64,000 nucleotides of DNA from Tupaia tana (Eukaryota > Chordata > Mammalia > Scandentia > Tupaiidae): positions 157,163,400-157,227,399 of the forward strand of contig JAKSZU010000002.1 of the NCBI GenBank assembly GCA_026018925.1, read 5' to 3'. Each line of letters begins with the position of its first letter. The first letter of the stretch is position 1. The notes beneath the pieces were generated by a model. That model ran no database searches, was not told the origin of the DNA, and saw only the letters and a list, made by a program, of their open reading frames with translations. Shown here one piece after another: positions 9,346-19,898 of this stretch. Both the position numbers and the translations under genes were made by a program.

Positions 9346-10397
9346 GATCTTAATATCTAGACTCTTCTTTATTTATTTAAAGTACAAGTTTTTACCACAC
9401 ATTTTTAGGCAAAAGAAGATGTTATGTGTTAATATTCCCATAAGATAATTTCTTCCGACAGGGACATCTAGGGAGATCTTTTAAAATGCTCTATTCTCAT
9501 TTCTAAATTTACAAGACAAATATATATATATACCTAGTGGTATTTAGAAAATCTCAATATTTACAGTGTTTACCTATGATAATACAGCACTAGCATGAAA
9601 GAAGGAATGAGTGTACATTTTTACAGAAACAATTCCTCATGTATGCAGAGTGTGCTAAGGAGTACACCGAGCTGGATTTTTTAGGTACGAAGTTTGTATT
9701 CTCGATACCTAAAGCAATACATTAGAAAACAATAGTCACATCCAAACACGTGAAAATGTAAAGATGAATGAAACAACTTTATGTTTTATGGCATTTACTT
9801 CGGAAATCTGATGAAGATAGATGTCTTCAGCTCATAATTCTTCAATGTCACGTTGTCATAGTTCCCATCAGCGAGATGTTTTAAAGGCTTTCGATTAATA
9901 TTGCATGCCAGAACTGAAATTACATCCTTTGTCGTTTAGTTCTTAATGGTGCAAGTGATATCTATCAAGTAGTGTTTTATGAAGCGTGTGTGATTTTTAT
10001 TGCAGGCTGTTTTCGCAAATCTTTTTTTCAGGTCTCAGAAAGACTGCTTGGGGTTTACAATAAATATGCCCTTCTGTTGAAAATCATAATGATTCTTAAC
10101 GTTGACGTAAACTTATATTATTAGAATTTATTTATCAATTTAACAAACCTACTTGAATCTGTGGCATTCCCATTTGCACATAGCCTAGCACATATTCATT
10201 TTAACCTAAATATTTCGGTAAATCACATTATTATAATATAGGAAAAATATGCTCACAGAATCTGCATCAGTAAACATGTATGTTATCAGCTTAGTAAGGA
10301 AAAACATGTGGAAATGAATACAGTACACACCAGCAGTTGAAAGGTGACTCGTTTTGTGCTGCAAAACTGTATGTTTCATTTAAAAATACAATATAAT
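9346..10397. other. Unique stretch, possibly conserved non-coding
   Basis: Over 1 kb without a SINE. 9660-10080 keeps more CpGs than the surroundings (for example CATCAGCGAGATG, GGCTTTCGATTAATATTGCATGCC, GAAGCGTGTGTG). No coding frame. Only a cross-species comparison can show constraint. Confidence 0.4.
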
Positions 10398-10412
10398 TGC
10401 TAATTTATTTTA

Positions 10413-10580
10413 TTTTATTAATAATTATTTTATTATTTATTCATTTAAATTTGACCAGAGAGGGGCGGAGAGAGAGAGAGACAGTGAGAGAGAAAAAACA
10501 AGCCACCTGGTCCGGGACTTGAACCATGGTCATTCATATGGGAGTCCAGTGCCCTTAACCACCACGCCATCTGCCAGCCC
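10413..10580 (-). mobile_element. SINE-S copy with target-site duplication
   Basis: Reversed: AAATTTGACCAGAGAGGGGCGGAG, GGTCCGGGACTTGAACCATGGTC, CACGCCATCTGCCAGCCC. The 15-base duplication TGCTAATTTATTTTA at 10398-10412 and 10581-10595 is exact. Confidence 0.94.
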
Positions 10581-10595
10581 TGCTAATTTATTTTA

Positions 10596-11598
10596 AAATG
10601 AAGACTAGTGTTGTGATTTTAATTTCAAAAATTGTGAAACTCAAACAGTTTGAATATAGTCATTTCTATATATTAGAGAGGCATAAATGATAAGAGAATC
10701 TTAGGTCTATATAAACTAGGGAGATGAAAGTGAAAAAAAAAAAAGTCAGTTCTTTATTTTTGACACGTTTTCTTTGCCATGGACATAAACCAACATATTT
10801 AGGTCCTAACTCGATCACTACTCTCGTTCCTTTTACCTACACTATTAGGTGGATAGATGATTCTTTTTTTCTACTTTTCAAAATATCGTATAATGCTTTA
10901 ACACATACATTCATACACAATTTAAAGATTTGGCTGCTAACTCTAAGCCTCAAGTTTTCTATGCTTTATTTTTTGGATTTCACAAAACATAAATCTAAGC
11001 AAGATAAAACAACTGATCAACTACATTATAAAGGGCCACGGCATAGAGCTTATTCTGGGATGTGTCTCCCTTGGGTCGCATCTCCACGGCTATGTAAGAT
11101 AAGCCTGGCTGGGTCTCTCCCGAGTTAGCTGTGGTTGTTAGAGATCTCACAGCCATTGGCTCTTGCCAACTCTATGTCTATTAAGAAGAAGAATAAAAAT
11201 ATTAACATTAAGATCGACATTCTCATCCAGCTCTGTCCTGCACATTCATCTTGTTTGGATAATTGCACATTTAAAATTAGAGACTACTTATCTGGTTCTA
11301 GACATCAGGGAATAATGTGCATGGAAGAGGTTCTTCAAATTCTAATTCCCTGTGGCAGATCACTGCAATTCTCATTAATTCTAGAAGGACGAGCTTGTCT
11401 CTCCTTCGTGTTTACTTGAAGTTTTTCTGCTGCATGTGGTTCGCTGAAGGAATGGCAATAGTTCACTTTAAAAACATTCTCTCCATTAGCTAGAATCGAT
11501 TTTGTAGAGCATTCCAACACGTCCATATCCAGTCTACAATAATTCCTTTAACCCCTGATACCCAAAAATACCATATGTTTAAAAGACAAATCTATTTA

Positions 11599-11600
<2 letters not shown>
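10596..11600. other. Unique stretch, nothing recognised
   Basis: Open frames at 10724-11128 (134 codons) and 11135-11419 (94 codons), plus strand, have no recognised domain and no splice or poly(A) context. I treat them as chance frames. CpG content rises slightly around 11035-11125. Confidence 0.45.
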
Positions 11601-11632
<32 letters not shown>

Positions 11633-11644
11633 GGGGGGGGGGGG
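11601..11644. repeat. A30-C-G12 homopolymer pair
   Basis: About 30 A, then C, then about 12 G. No SINE body precedes it within the usual distance, so it is not an obvious poly(A) tail. Its length is prone to sequencing error. Confidence 0.9.
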
Positions 11645-11997
11645 AAGGACTCACATATTTTTCTTCTATTTTCTGGGTTTTTGTTGTTGTTGTTGATTAT
11701 AAGTAAATTAATTACCCAGTAACTCTAAATACAAATTATGAAAAATCTAGACTTAATAGGTCTATATAGAGCCTAAGTACAAAAGCAGTTGGGGGTAGTG
11801 GAGAGTTAGACTTACTAAAGTTTATTAAGGTCATGATGATATGTGTTCAACACGTATAGTCTCACTTATTCTCACAGCTATGTGGGAAAAAGTCCAGAAA
11901 AACTAAGAAATCTGAAATGGGTCACGGCGTATGACTCCGTGAAGCTAACTTAGACAGGAATCATTACTTTTGTTGTAGTTTCAAAACAGCACTGTGA
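11645..11997. other. Unique stretch, nothing recognised
   Basis: Contains a short (TTG)n at about 11681-11694. Otherwise no repeat or coding signal. Confidence 0.5.
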
Positions 11998-12262
11998 GGC
12001 CAGCCAGTGGTGTGCTGGCTAAGACGGCTGGGTCTCACATGGCCAACTGTGCTCTCTTTGAGTCCTGGGCCCGTGGCTTGAGAGCCAGGACAGGCACTGT
12101 GCGTGCATGCCCGAAATCCCAAAAGGAGGGAGAAACAAAAGAAAAGGGATTGTGACAGGACCATCCTTATAGGTGCTTTCTCACTTTCTGTCTCCCTTTT
12201 TTCTCTCTCAGTTTCCCTGGTGAGTGCACAGACAATGTGACAAAATTAAAAAAAAAAAAAAA

Positions 12263-12300
<38 letters not shown>
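11998..12300 (+). mobile_element. SINE-L/O copy with A-run and (GA)n tail
   Basis: Head GAGGCCAGCCAGTGGTGTGCTGGC, TTTGAGTCCTGGGCC, CACTGTGCGTGCATGCCCGAAATCC middle, CT stretch, GGTGAGTGCACAGACAATG end, then A run and (GA)n. Confidence 0.82.
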
Positions 12301-12302
<2 letters not shown>

Positions 12303-12484
12303 ATAGGATTGAAGAAATTCTAAATTAAAGAAATGTTTGCTTTGTTTTGGGTGGGTCAGTGTGCTACAAGGTCAAGGCCGGGGGAAGATCCCAACCGGAC
12401 GATGACACTTGAAACATTCTCCCCTTAGAGGGAAACTGCATTGCATTTTACATAGGGGAACACAGATGAAAAAGTACTTTCTTT

Positions 12485-12652
12485 TTTAAAAAAAAGATTT
12501 CTTTATTATTATTATTATTATTATTTTCACATGAGTTTTGGCAGAGAGAGAGAGAGAATAGAGAGAGAAAGCCGCCAGGTCCAGGACTCGATCTATAGTT
12601 GGCCATGTGGGAATTCCAGTGCCTTCACCACCACACCACCCGCTGGCCCAGA
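12485..12652 (-). mobile_element. SINE-S copy
   Basis: Reversed: (TTA)n in the tail, TTTTGGCAGAGAGAGAGAG, GGTCCAGGACTCGATC, head end CACCCGCTGGCCC. Imperfect duplication near AGTACTTTCT (12472-12483) and AATACTTTCT (12655-12665). Confidence 0.85.
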
Positions 12653-12665
12653 AGAAATACTTTCT

Positions 12666-13197
12666 ATGTCATTTTCCAGCTTTATAACATGTTTATAGGA
12701 GCTTAACATTTTCAGTTTCACTTTTGTCTCATTTTTTAAATTTTCTGAAGCCAGTACATCTCTTTTCATTGCTAAGAAACAAAAGAGTTTTAGGGTAAAA
12801 ATATCTCTAAAAGTAGTGATTTAAAAAGAAAGGAAGGAAGCAAGAAAGAAAAAAGACTCTATAGATATCTTTCCTCTTTTTGTCCTGATAGTACATCTTG
12901 TGGTTGGTAGGTTATTTTATAAACTTACACCAGTTGTTAATATAAGTGTAAGATATTTTTCTGAACATTCTTAAGGGATAATTATCAACTCAAACAGTTC
13001 TACAAAGCACAACCTCATAGGTTTGTCTTAGATTATCACCACAATTTACGGACAAATATTTGAGACAGCATTATTAAAAGTTAATGGCTTAGGGGGGGAA
13101 AAAAAAGCATTTAACAGACACAGGAATGCAGGCAGACAGGGCAAATGGGTTGTGGATCAGCATACCACAACCGAGTGAAAAAAAGACATTGCCAATC
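12666..13197. other. Unique AT-rich stretch
   Basis: GAAAGGAAGGAAGCAAGAAAGAAAAAAG near 12828-12855 is a small purine repeat. Nothing else recognised. Confidence 0.5.
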
Positions 13198-13226
13198 GTG
13201 TGTGTGTGTGTGTATGTGTGTGTATC
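13198..13226. repeat. (TG)n microsatellite
   Basis: GTGTGTG runs interrupted by one A. Confidence 0.85.
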
Positions 13227-15061
13227 TCAAAATAAAGATATAAAGAAAAACTAGTAGAGCAAAAATTAACAGCACACATAATAACGAGGAGTTCTTTTGT
13301 TGAAAATGGTCAATATGTATTATCCTTGATTTGATTATCGCACACAACATACGGGGTTTGAAAATTCACATTATACCCCACAAAGATGCACAAAAATTAA
13401 ATGTAAATAAGAAATTATAAAATAAAATAGGAAAAAAAAGGTAATGGCCGTTAAAGAACGGTGAACTCTTCCATTTCTTACTTTGGTCACACACACCACG
13501 ATTACATTTTTGTGAAGTCATTGAAATAAAGTCAAACGATTTCATATATTACATTCAAAACAAAATCAAATCTGCTTCCTTTATGATAGGATACTTATCT
13601 GTTAGGTTTAAATACTGGGTAATTTAAGTGTTTTGAGTGTTAGAAAAGACTAAAATATAATTTAGATTAATATATTTAATTTGCTTTATATGCAATGCAA
13701 GGCAGAGGTAGCACACCTTACCTATATTATGTGACTTAAAAATACTCGTCAACATCAAATGACAGACGCAATTAAATACTTAATTCAGCAACATAGCAGA
13801 TATCCTCACAAAAAATACTAATAAACTTTGAAACAATGAATATTGTAAAATTTAAATGATACACATTACTACACAATGGAAAATGAAAACTGACCTCAGA
13901 AACATTCTTTACATTCAAAAATGTACCATACATAATTAGCAATCAAAGCCAAATCATCAGGTTTAATGCAGTAAATCGTCTCCCCTGGCACTGAGTTAAA
14001 ACAGATAAGTTCGTCGAAAGGGCTCTGACGTCTGCCAGGTCTACATTCATGCTTGTTGCTCACAAAGACTAGCGTAATGAAAACACTTTCTGATTTCAAG
14101 GCAAGTCAGAAATATGAAGATTTATAACTGGGCAGATCTAATGGAGCTGTCAAAAAGGGAAGTTACACTCCTGATGAAATGGTGACATCATGATCTAGTT
14201 TTCATCCTAATTGAAAGAAAAAAAAAATCTTCCTCAAGAACCCTGCCAATGTTGTTGGTAAAAGAAATTCACAATACAAGAGAAAGGGAGGGGGTAAGTC
14301 TGAGCTCGGATGGAGCGTTTCTTCCAAGAATTACAGCCGAGGTCAGACATGATGCCGTGCACAGGAGACAATAAATTTAGTAGAGGATCCTCCTCTAGTG
14401 CTTCATTCTCCTTTCATTTTGAATATAGAAAAGAGTAAGAATAAGACAAAAGGCAAGGAAAGAACCAAACTTCCAAAATAGCATTACACTACATTATTAA
14501 TAGTGTCACACTAAAAGAAATGACTGTTCTCAAAAAAGTACTTCTGTCTCACTTACTTTAATTAAACTCCCTAGGCTATAAAGTGAATTTGAACCAATTT
14601 TATAAAGTTTTTTTTAAAAAAATCAAGACTGATAAGATTTGATTTCTGTTCTCTAATGGACCTCGAGCATAGCTATAGCCTGATAAAAACAACAGAATCA
14701 GACATAGCAACAACAAACCTCAACCACGTGTAATTTTCTCAGGAAAAAAAAAAAAATCATCTCTTGCATCTCTGCCTTCTCCAAGGTAAATTGCTTCCCG
14801 GTGTGTCCCTCCCCCATTGCAGGTACTGATCCGTTAAATTTGAAAAGAGAATTATTACAAAATTATACTTGTATGAACGTTTCAATTAACTTTCCTTCTA
14901 CCAGAGTACCCTAACAACCTTGCCTTAAAATAAACTGTGATTTTAATAGTCAAGTGTCAAGTATGATCCCTGAACATTAATCTAGAGAGCACATGTATGG
15001 TGGGGTGAAGGGAAGAGAGCTTTTCCAATCTGTGGACACAGATTTGAATGCTTAAGCAGTT
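13227..15061. other. 1.8 kb SINE-free stretch, candidate conserved non-coding
   Basis: No SINE in a window that averages one per 750 bases. 13960-14060 and 14290-14370 keep clustered CpGs (AATCGTCTCC, GTTCGTCGAAAGGGCTCTGACGTCTGCC, GAGCTCGGATGGAGCG, AGCCGAGGTC), including a TGACGTCT CRE-like half. A 67-codon minus-strand frame at 13896-14099 covers the first cluster. Confidence 0.45.
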
Positions 15062-15077
15062 AAAAATCTATTGTAGA

Positions 15078-15322
15078 TAGGGCCAGCAGGTGGCATGGTG
15101 GCTAAGGCACTGGACTCCCGCATGGTCTACTGCAAGTCTGAATCCTGGACCCAGCGACTTGAAAAAAATCATACCAGGCACATGTGCACATGTACCCCAA
15201 ATCCCAAGAGTACAATAGAGGAGAGGGACTGTGGTATGGCCATCGGGCATGGGGGGTGATTTCTCACTTTCCCTGTGTCTTCTCCTGGTAGCACATGTGC
15301 CCTCTGACAAAAATCTTTTTAA
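15078..15322 (+). mobile_element. SINE-L copy with target-site duplication
   Basis: Head GGGCCAGCAGGTGGCATGGTGGC, middle CACATGTGCACATGTACCCC, end CCTCTGACAAAAATC. The 16-base duplication AAAAATCTATTGTAGA at 15062-15077 and 15323-15338 is exact. Confidence 0.95.
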
Positions 15323-15594
15323 AAAAATCTATTGTAGACAATGTAATGTCATTGTATTCTTATTTTTAAAATTTTTTTTTAAGAAAACATATGTCTTGTC
15401 TTCTTTGTGTGCATTTTCAATCTGTCCAAAAGGAAATTCATCATCCTCTCACACACTTTGCTCAATCTATCGCCGTCCTCAACTGTATCGTTTTTCTACT
15501 GAAATCACCTTTTTCCATACAAAAGTTTGGTGATATGTTTTGACTCTTACTCTTTTTGATCCTTTACATTTAATCATCAACAAGTGTGTTGTTA

Positions 15595-15657
15595 GTTTAT
15601 TTATGGGCAGCCATGGAGATCCACCTCCCTTAACCACTAAAGCCATGGGCCGGTCCA
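15595..15657 (-). mobile_element. SINE head fragment
   Basis: CAGCCATGGAGATCCACCTCCCTTAACCACTAAAGCCATGGGCCGGTCC is a reversed tRNA-like head with no body to its left. Truncated copy. Confidence 0.6.
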
Positions 15658-15839
15658 TTCTCATTTATTAAGTTAAACAGAAATCTGTTTCTGTGGACGA
15701 GGTGTGAGACCTACAAAAAACTGTAGAACTCTTTGTCTTTTAACTGTCTCCACTCCAATCTATCCTGCAGTCAACCAACTCTTCCTTTTCAACTTTCTTC
15801 TCTTTTTTGAACCAACAATGGTTTACTGCTACCAAGCTA

Positions 15840-16200
15840 CAAGTCCAAATGTGTTTATCCAATAGTGTTTAAGTACTGTGGAGATACAGAAGAGGGCAGG
15901 TTTACTGGCCTAAAAAGGACTTTATGCCTTAATTGAGGAGAGAGGACTTAACAGCTCTAATGCAGCTAGATCACAAATCTCAAGCAGCTACAAATAACTT
16001 TTGAATCACAGGAGGACGGTAAATAAGGAAACATTCATTTTGTGCTGGAGTTAGTCTAGAAGGTGAAGTAGAGGCTATACTTTGAAGGGAGACACGAAGA
16101 GAGAGCAGCATGAAAGTGGTAATCATAAGGAAGAGTATGAAGGTCACTACTGGCCCTGGGTTGAACAGCAACTTAGGAGAGTTAGTTCTGGATAGACACA
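15840..16200 (-). mobile_element. L2-like fossil
   Basis: TTTATCCAATAGTGTTTAAGTACTGTGGAGATACAGAAGAGGGC and GGAGAGAGGACTTAACAG follow the antisense L2 pattern loosely. Very diverged. Confidence 0.45.
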
Positions 16201-16387
16201 GTTGGCCAAATGATGACTTAAAACTCCAAATGATGACTTAAAATACAATACAAAACTGTATTTGATTTAGTAGGTCATATCTCCTTCCTTGAAAAGGCTT
16301 ATTATGAGTAAAGAAGTCAGAAGAAAATTAACCTGGGTTCTCTTTCAGGGTGCAAGGACAATGTGTCAGCAATCTGGCTGTTACGTG

Positions 16388-17012
16388 ATGATTACATATT
16401 TTTTAATAAATTTATTTCAGTTTATTTATTTGCATTCATTCACTGTACATCATTACAGCATACAAAATGAGATTTTCCATCCAGAGTACACTGTCTCAAT
16501 CAAGCACATCAACAAACATGTTATTGTCAGCAAATGATCTTCCATTTCTTGTTTTCTGTGTGTTTTGCTTTTTCCCTCCCATCCTTGATTCCGTATCTCT
16601 TACCCTCTGCCATCTCCCACTCTCCTCCCACACTGTCTCTGGTATCTATGTTTGCTTTCTATACTGTTCCCCCCCCCCCCCATTTTATTGAATCACCAAA
16701 GACCCTAATCAATCCAAATACCCTCATAGCAAACACAGGTGACATACACATTTCCATGAACACAAGTCTAACTTTATGCATCCTATAAAGTAGCACCTAG
16801 CTGGAACTACATATCCTACGGCAGTCATTGAATAAATATATATATTTTTTTTCCTGAAACTTTTTTTTTTTGTAACTCAATTTACATCCCTTACCTAAGC
16901 ATCATCACAGCACACAAAATGCGATCTCCCATCCAGTACACACTGCATAGTGACTCAATCATGCACATTACAAGAAATTTTCCATTTCTAGTTCCTAGAA
17001 ATATTTCCACCC
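16388..17012 (-). mobile_element. L1 3'-UTR-like segment with a duplicated module
   Basis: Read on the minus strand it holds a G-rich polypurine stretch (complement of the C13 run at 16669-16681 and the CT-rich 16560-16640) of the sort found in mammalian L1 3' UTRs, and it ends A-rich. A module of about 100 bases occurs twice in the same orientation, at about 16448-16555 and 16903-16997 (ACAGCAYACAAAATGMGAT). The family is not identified. Confidence 0.5.
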
Positions 17013-17039
17013 CTAAGCATGGAGCTGAATAAACTCATT

Positions 17040-17101
17040 TGAAAATGGTTCACTCATTCATTCCACACATATTATACCTAGCACAAGAGATACAGTAGCT
17101 A
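17040..17101 (-). mobile_element. L2 fossil, first piece
   Basis: TTCACTCATTCATTCCACACATATTATACCTAGCACAAGAGATACAGTAGCTAAAAACAGAC is antisense L2. It is interrupted by SINEs and seems to continue at 17370-17582, 18332 and beyond. Confidence 0.7.
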
Positions 17102-17114
17102 AAAACAGACAATC

Positions 17115-17369
17115 AGGGGCCAGCAGGTATCGTGGTGATTAAGGCGCTGAACCCCTACATGGCTGACCCAGTTTGAGTCCTGGACCTGCAGGCTTGAAAA
17201 TCATGCTGGGCGCATGTGTGTGCATACTCAGAATCCCAAGAGGACAACTGAGGAAAAGGGATGAGGTGTGGCCATCCCCTTTGGGAGGGTGATTTCTTAC
17301 TTTCTGTCTCTCTGTCATACTTCAGTAAGTACACACACCCTGTGGGAAAAAAATCTAAAAAACAAACAA
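17115..17369 (+). mobile_element. SINE-L copy with target-site duplication
   Basis: Head GGGGCCAGCAGGTATCGTGGTG, box B AGTTTGAGTCC, CGCATGTGTGTGCATAC middle, CACACCCTGTGGGAAAAAAATC end. Duplication AAAACAGAYAATC at 17102-17114 and 17370-17382 (one mismatch), inside an L2. Confidence 0.94.
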
Positions 17370-17382
17370 AAAACAGATAATC

Positions 17383-17582
17383 TTAAAATATCTACCCTTG
17401 TAGAACTTATATTATAGCATGTGGAGAGGAGAGAAGGGCGGGGAGATAGAGAATACACAGTAAACATAATCAATAAATAAATACCATACAAGATAATGAC
17501 AAAATAGAAAGCATGGTGGGGGGTGGAAATTATTGGGGAAGGGACTGAAGAGTTGAGTCAATAGGCCTTAAAGAAGAGACAT
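17383..17582 (-). mobile_element. L2 fossil, second piece
   Basis: CCCTTGTAGAACTTATATTATAGCATGTGGAGAGGAGAGAAGGGCGGGGAGATAGAGAATACACAGTAAAC follows the antisense L2 body. It is interrupted again at 17583. Confidence 0.65.
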
Positions 17583-18054
17583 TGGGGCTGGCAGGTGGCA
17601 TGGTGGTTAAGGGTACTGGACTCCCACATGGCCAACTGCGGTTTGAGTCCCAGACCTGACTGCTTGCTTTCTCACTTTCCCTCTCTCTAGTGAAATTAAA
17701 AAATAAATAAATAAATAAATAAATAAATGGGCGTAGAGGTTATGTTGCTGGACTCCCACATGGTTGAGCACAGTTCAAGTCCCAGACCTGGTAGCTTGAA
17801 ATTCATGCTGGGTGCATGTGCATGTATGCCCAAGATCCCAGGTGAAGAATGGAGGAGAAGGAACTGTGGCATGGACATCCCTGTGGGGGGAGAGAAGGAA
17901 TTGTGGCATTGACATCCCTGTGGGGGGGGGGGGGGTGATTTCTCACTTCTCCTCCTACTGTCTCTGTCTCTTTCTCTGGCGAATACACAAGTCCTAAGGT
18001 AAAAACCTCTAAAAAAATAATAATAACAAATAAAATTAAATGAAAATAATTCTT
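17583..18054 (+). mobile_element. SINE-S carrying a nested SINE-L
   Basis: SINE-S head and CT run at 17583-17725. Its (AAAT)n tail is split by a SINE-L at about 17728-18015 and resumes as AACAAATAAAATTAAATGAAAATAATTCTT. Duplication near AAAGAAGAGACATT (17569-17582) and AAAGAAAGACATT (18055-18067). Confidence 0.88.
17728..18015 (+). mobile_element. SINE-L nested in a SINE-S tail, internal duplication
   Basis: Begins GGGCGTAGAGGTTATGTTGC with the very 5' end missing. A block of about 38 bases (GGAACTGTGGCATGGACATCC and its repeat) is tandemly duplicated around 17854-17930, followed by a G run. Ends GTCCTAAGGTAAAAACCTC. Confidence 0.88.
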
Positions 18055-18070
18055 AAAGAAAGACATTAAG

Positions 18071-18320
18071 GGACCAGCAGATGGCATAGCAGTTATGTCG
18101 CTTAGACTCCTAAGTAGCTGACCGTGGTTTGAGCCCCAGACCTAGTAGCCTAAAACTCATGTTGGGTACATGTGTGTGTTTGTGCCCAAAATCCCAAGAG
18201 GAGAAAATGGAGGAGAGGGGACTGTGGCATGGCCATCCCTCTGGGGGGTGATTTCTCACTTTCTGTATCTCTGGTGAGTGCACACACCCATAGCAAAAAT
18301 CTCCCTCCCCGCCTCCCAAA
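18071..18320 (+). mobile_element. SINE-L copy with target-site duplication
   Basis: Head GGGACCAGCAGATGGCATAGCAG, GGTTTGAGCCCC, middle GGTACATGTGTGTGTTTGTGCCC, end CACACCCATAGCAAAAATC. Flanked by AAAGACATTAARG at 18058-18070 and 18321-18333. Third SINE in this cluster. Confidence 0.92.
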
Positions 18321-18333
18321 AAAGACATTAAAG

Positions 18334-19112
18334 CAAAGACTTAAACATAAGAATAGAGACACCCCCCAAAATTAGGATTTCAATATGTTAATAATGGTTT
18401 AGAAATGTTTGTATGTTAAGATATTTATGTGAGCTATATCATAAGTTTCTTCTGGGTATTTGAGGAATCATAAAGACAGTTTAAACTAGATAAAAGAAAT
18501 GTTATTTATATGCATGAAACCATAGACATTTATGTTAACAAAAATATATGCCCCACATTTATGTCTTTTTTTCAGATTAATTGAATTTCCTGTTATTAAT
18601 GTAGTAGATCCACTTGACGGTCGATAACTCCATACTGTACCTGAAATGAACCACTTCAGTTTCCTGTGATGCACAGGGAGATTTGTCCCTCACTTTAGAC
18701 ATCTACTCCTTCACTACAACGATATTACAGAAGAGGGGCTTTTCAGGTCCTTTCTACAATAGAGCCGAGTAATTCAAATGAGTGAAACAGATACCTAGTG
18801 TTCCTTTAGTGCTATCGCTGTATATGATTTCAAAGCTTGTTTATTTATTTATTTATTTTTATTTTCAAAGCGGTTTTCCTATGTTACTGTCTTCTCATTC
18901 TTGAGTATACAAACATGCATAGTACTCGACAGTAAGTAACCTGAGATGAGCTATGCTGAGGTCTGAAAAGTTCACGGAGAGCTTTCTGACAAGAGGATGC
19001 TTGGGTCGCCATAGAGGATGCCTATTTCAGGCCGAGAAGGCTCCAGGATAACAGGCCTTGAAGTGACAGGAAGCACAATGAAGCAATAGTTCAGAAGAAC
19101 CACAGCATAAAG
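18334..19112. other. Unique stretch, nothing recognised
   Basis: Contains a (TTTA)n run at 18840-18858. The 18,900-19,090 part may belong to the surrounding L2 but is too diverged to assign. Confidence 0.45.
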
Positions 19113-19151
19113 GGTGTGTGTGTGCATGTGTGTGTGTGTGTGTATGTGTGC
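19113..19151. repeat. (TG)n microsatellite
   Basis: GTGTGTGTGTGCATGTGTGTGTGTGTGTATGTGTG. Confidence 0.88.
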
Positions 19152-19171
19152 TGGAATAAAGAAGAGACAGG

Positions 19172-19435
19172 CAGAGACCAGCAGATGGCATAATGGTTAC
19201 ATCTCTGGACTCCCAAGTAGTTGACTGTGGTTCAAGTCCTAGACCCAACCTGGTGACTTATACCTCATGCTGGGCATGTGTGCTCGTGTGCCCAAAATCC
19301 CAAGAGGACAATGGAGGAAAAGGGATTGTGGCATGGCCACCCCTCTTGGTTTTTTTTTTTTTTTCTTGATTCCTGTCTCTCCAGTGAGTGCACATGCCCT
19401 ATAGCAAAAATCTCTCCAAAAACAAACAAACAAAC
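19172..19435 (+). mobile_element. SINE-L copy
   Basis: Head GAGACCAGCAGATGGCATAATGG, GGTTCAAGTCCTAGACCC, middle CATGTGTGCTCGTGTGCCC, a T16 run in place of the GGGGTGATTTCTC part, CCTATAGCAAAAATCTCTCC end with (AAAC)n tail. Confidence 0.9.
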
Positions 19436-19608
19436 AATAAAGTAGAGGAGAAAGTCAGATGGAATAGGAAAAAAGTCAAAACAATGGGCAGGATAGATGT
19501 TGATGGACCGTGTTTTATGCTGCAGCACTAGCATATTATGGTATTAGCAATGAGAAGTTGTTGAATGGTTTTAAGCCAATGAACAAGGTGGGAGATGTAT
19601 TGCATGGA
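19436..19608 (-). mobile_element. L2-like fossil
   Basis: GGAGAAAGTCAGATGGAATAGG and GGTTTTAAGCCAATGAACAAGGTGGGAGATG recall the antisense L2 body. It continues past the next SINE. Weak match. Confidence 0.45.
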
Positions 19609-19617
19609 GATTACTTT

Positions 19618-19889
19618 TGTTTTTGGAGAGGTTTTAGCTATAGGGCATGTGCACTTGCCAGAAAGACAGAGAGAGACAGCGAGAAATCACCCCCCGGGGT
19701 GGGGGGTATGGCCACACAGCAATCCCTTCTCCTCCATTCTCCTCTTGGGCATGCACGTACATGTGCCCAGGGTGAGTTTAAGTCACCAGGCCCAGGGTGA
19801 GTTTAAGTCACCAGGTCTGGGATTCAAACCACGGTCGACTACATGGGAGTCCAGAGACATAGCCATTAGGCCAACTACTCATCCCTCAC
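19618..19889 (-). mobile_element. SINE-L copy with internal duplication
   Basis: Reversed, GGAGAGGTTTTAGCTATAGGGC to CTACTCATCCC. The block CCCAGGGTGAGTTTAAGTCACCAGG is present twice in tandem near 19766-19815. Target duplication GATTACTTT at 19609-19617 and 19890-19898. Confidence 0.92.
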
Positions 19890-19898
19890 GATTACTTT

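Noticed and set aside
10724..11128. 134-codon plus-strand frame as a gene
   Set aside because: No recognisable motif, no conserved-looking composition, and neither splice nor poly(A) context.
17700..18000. CRISPR-like direct repeats
   Set aside because: The repeated blocks are tandem duplications within one SINE, with no spacer structure, in a mammalian genome.
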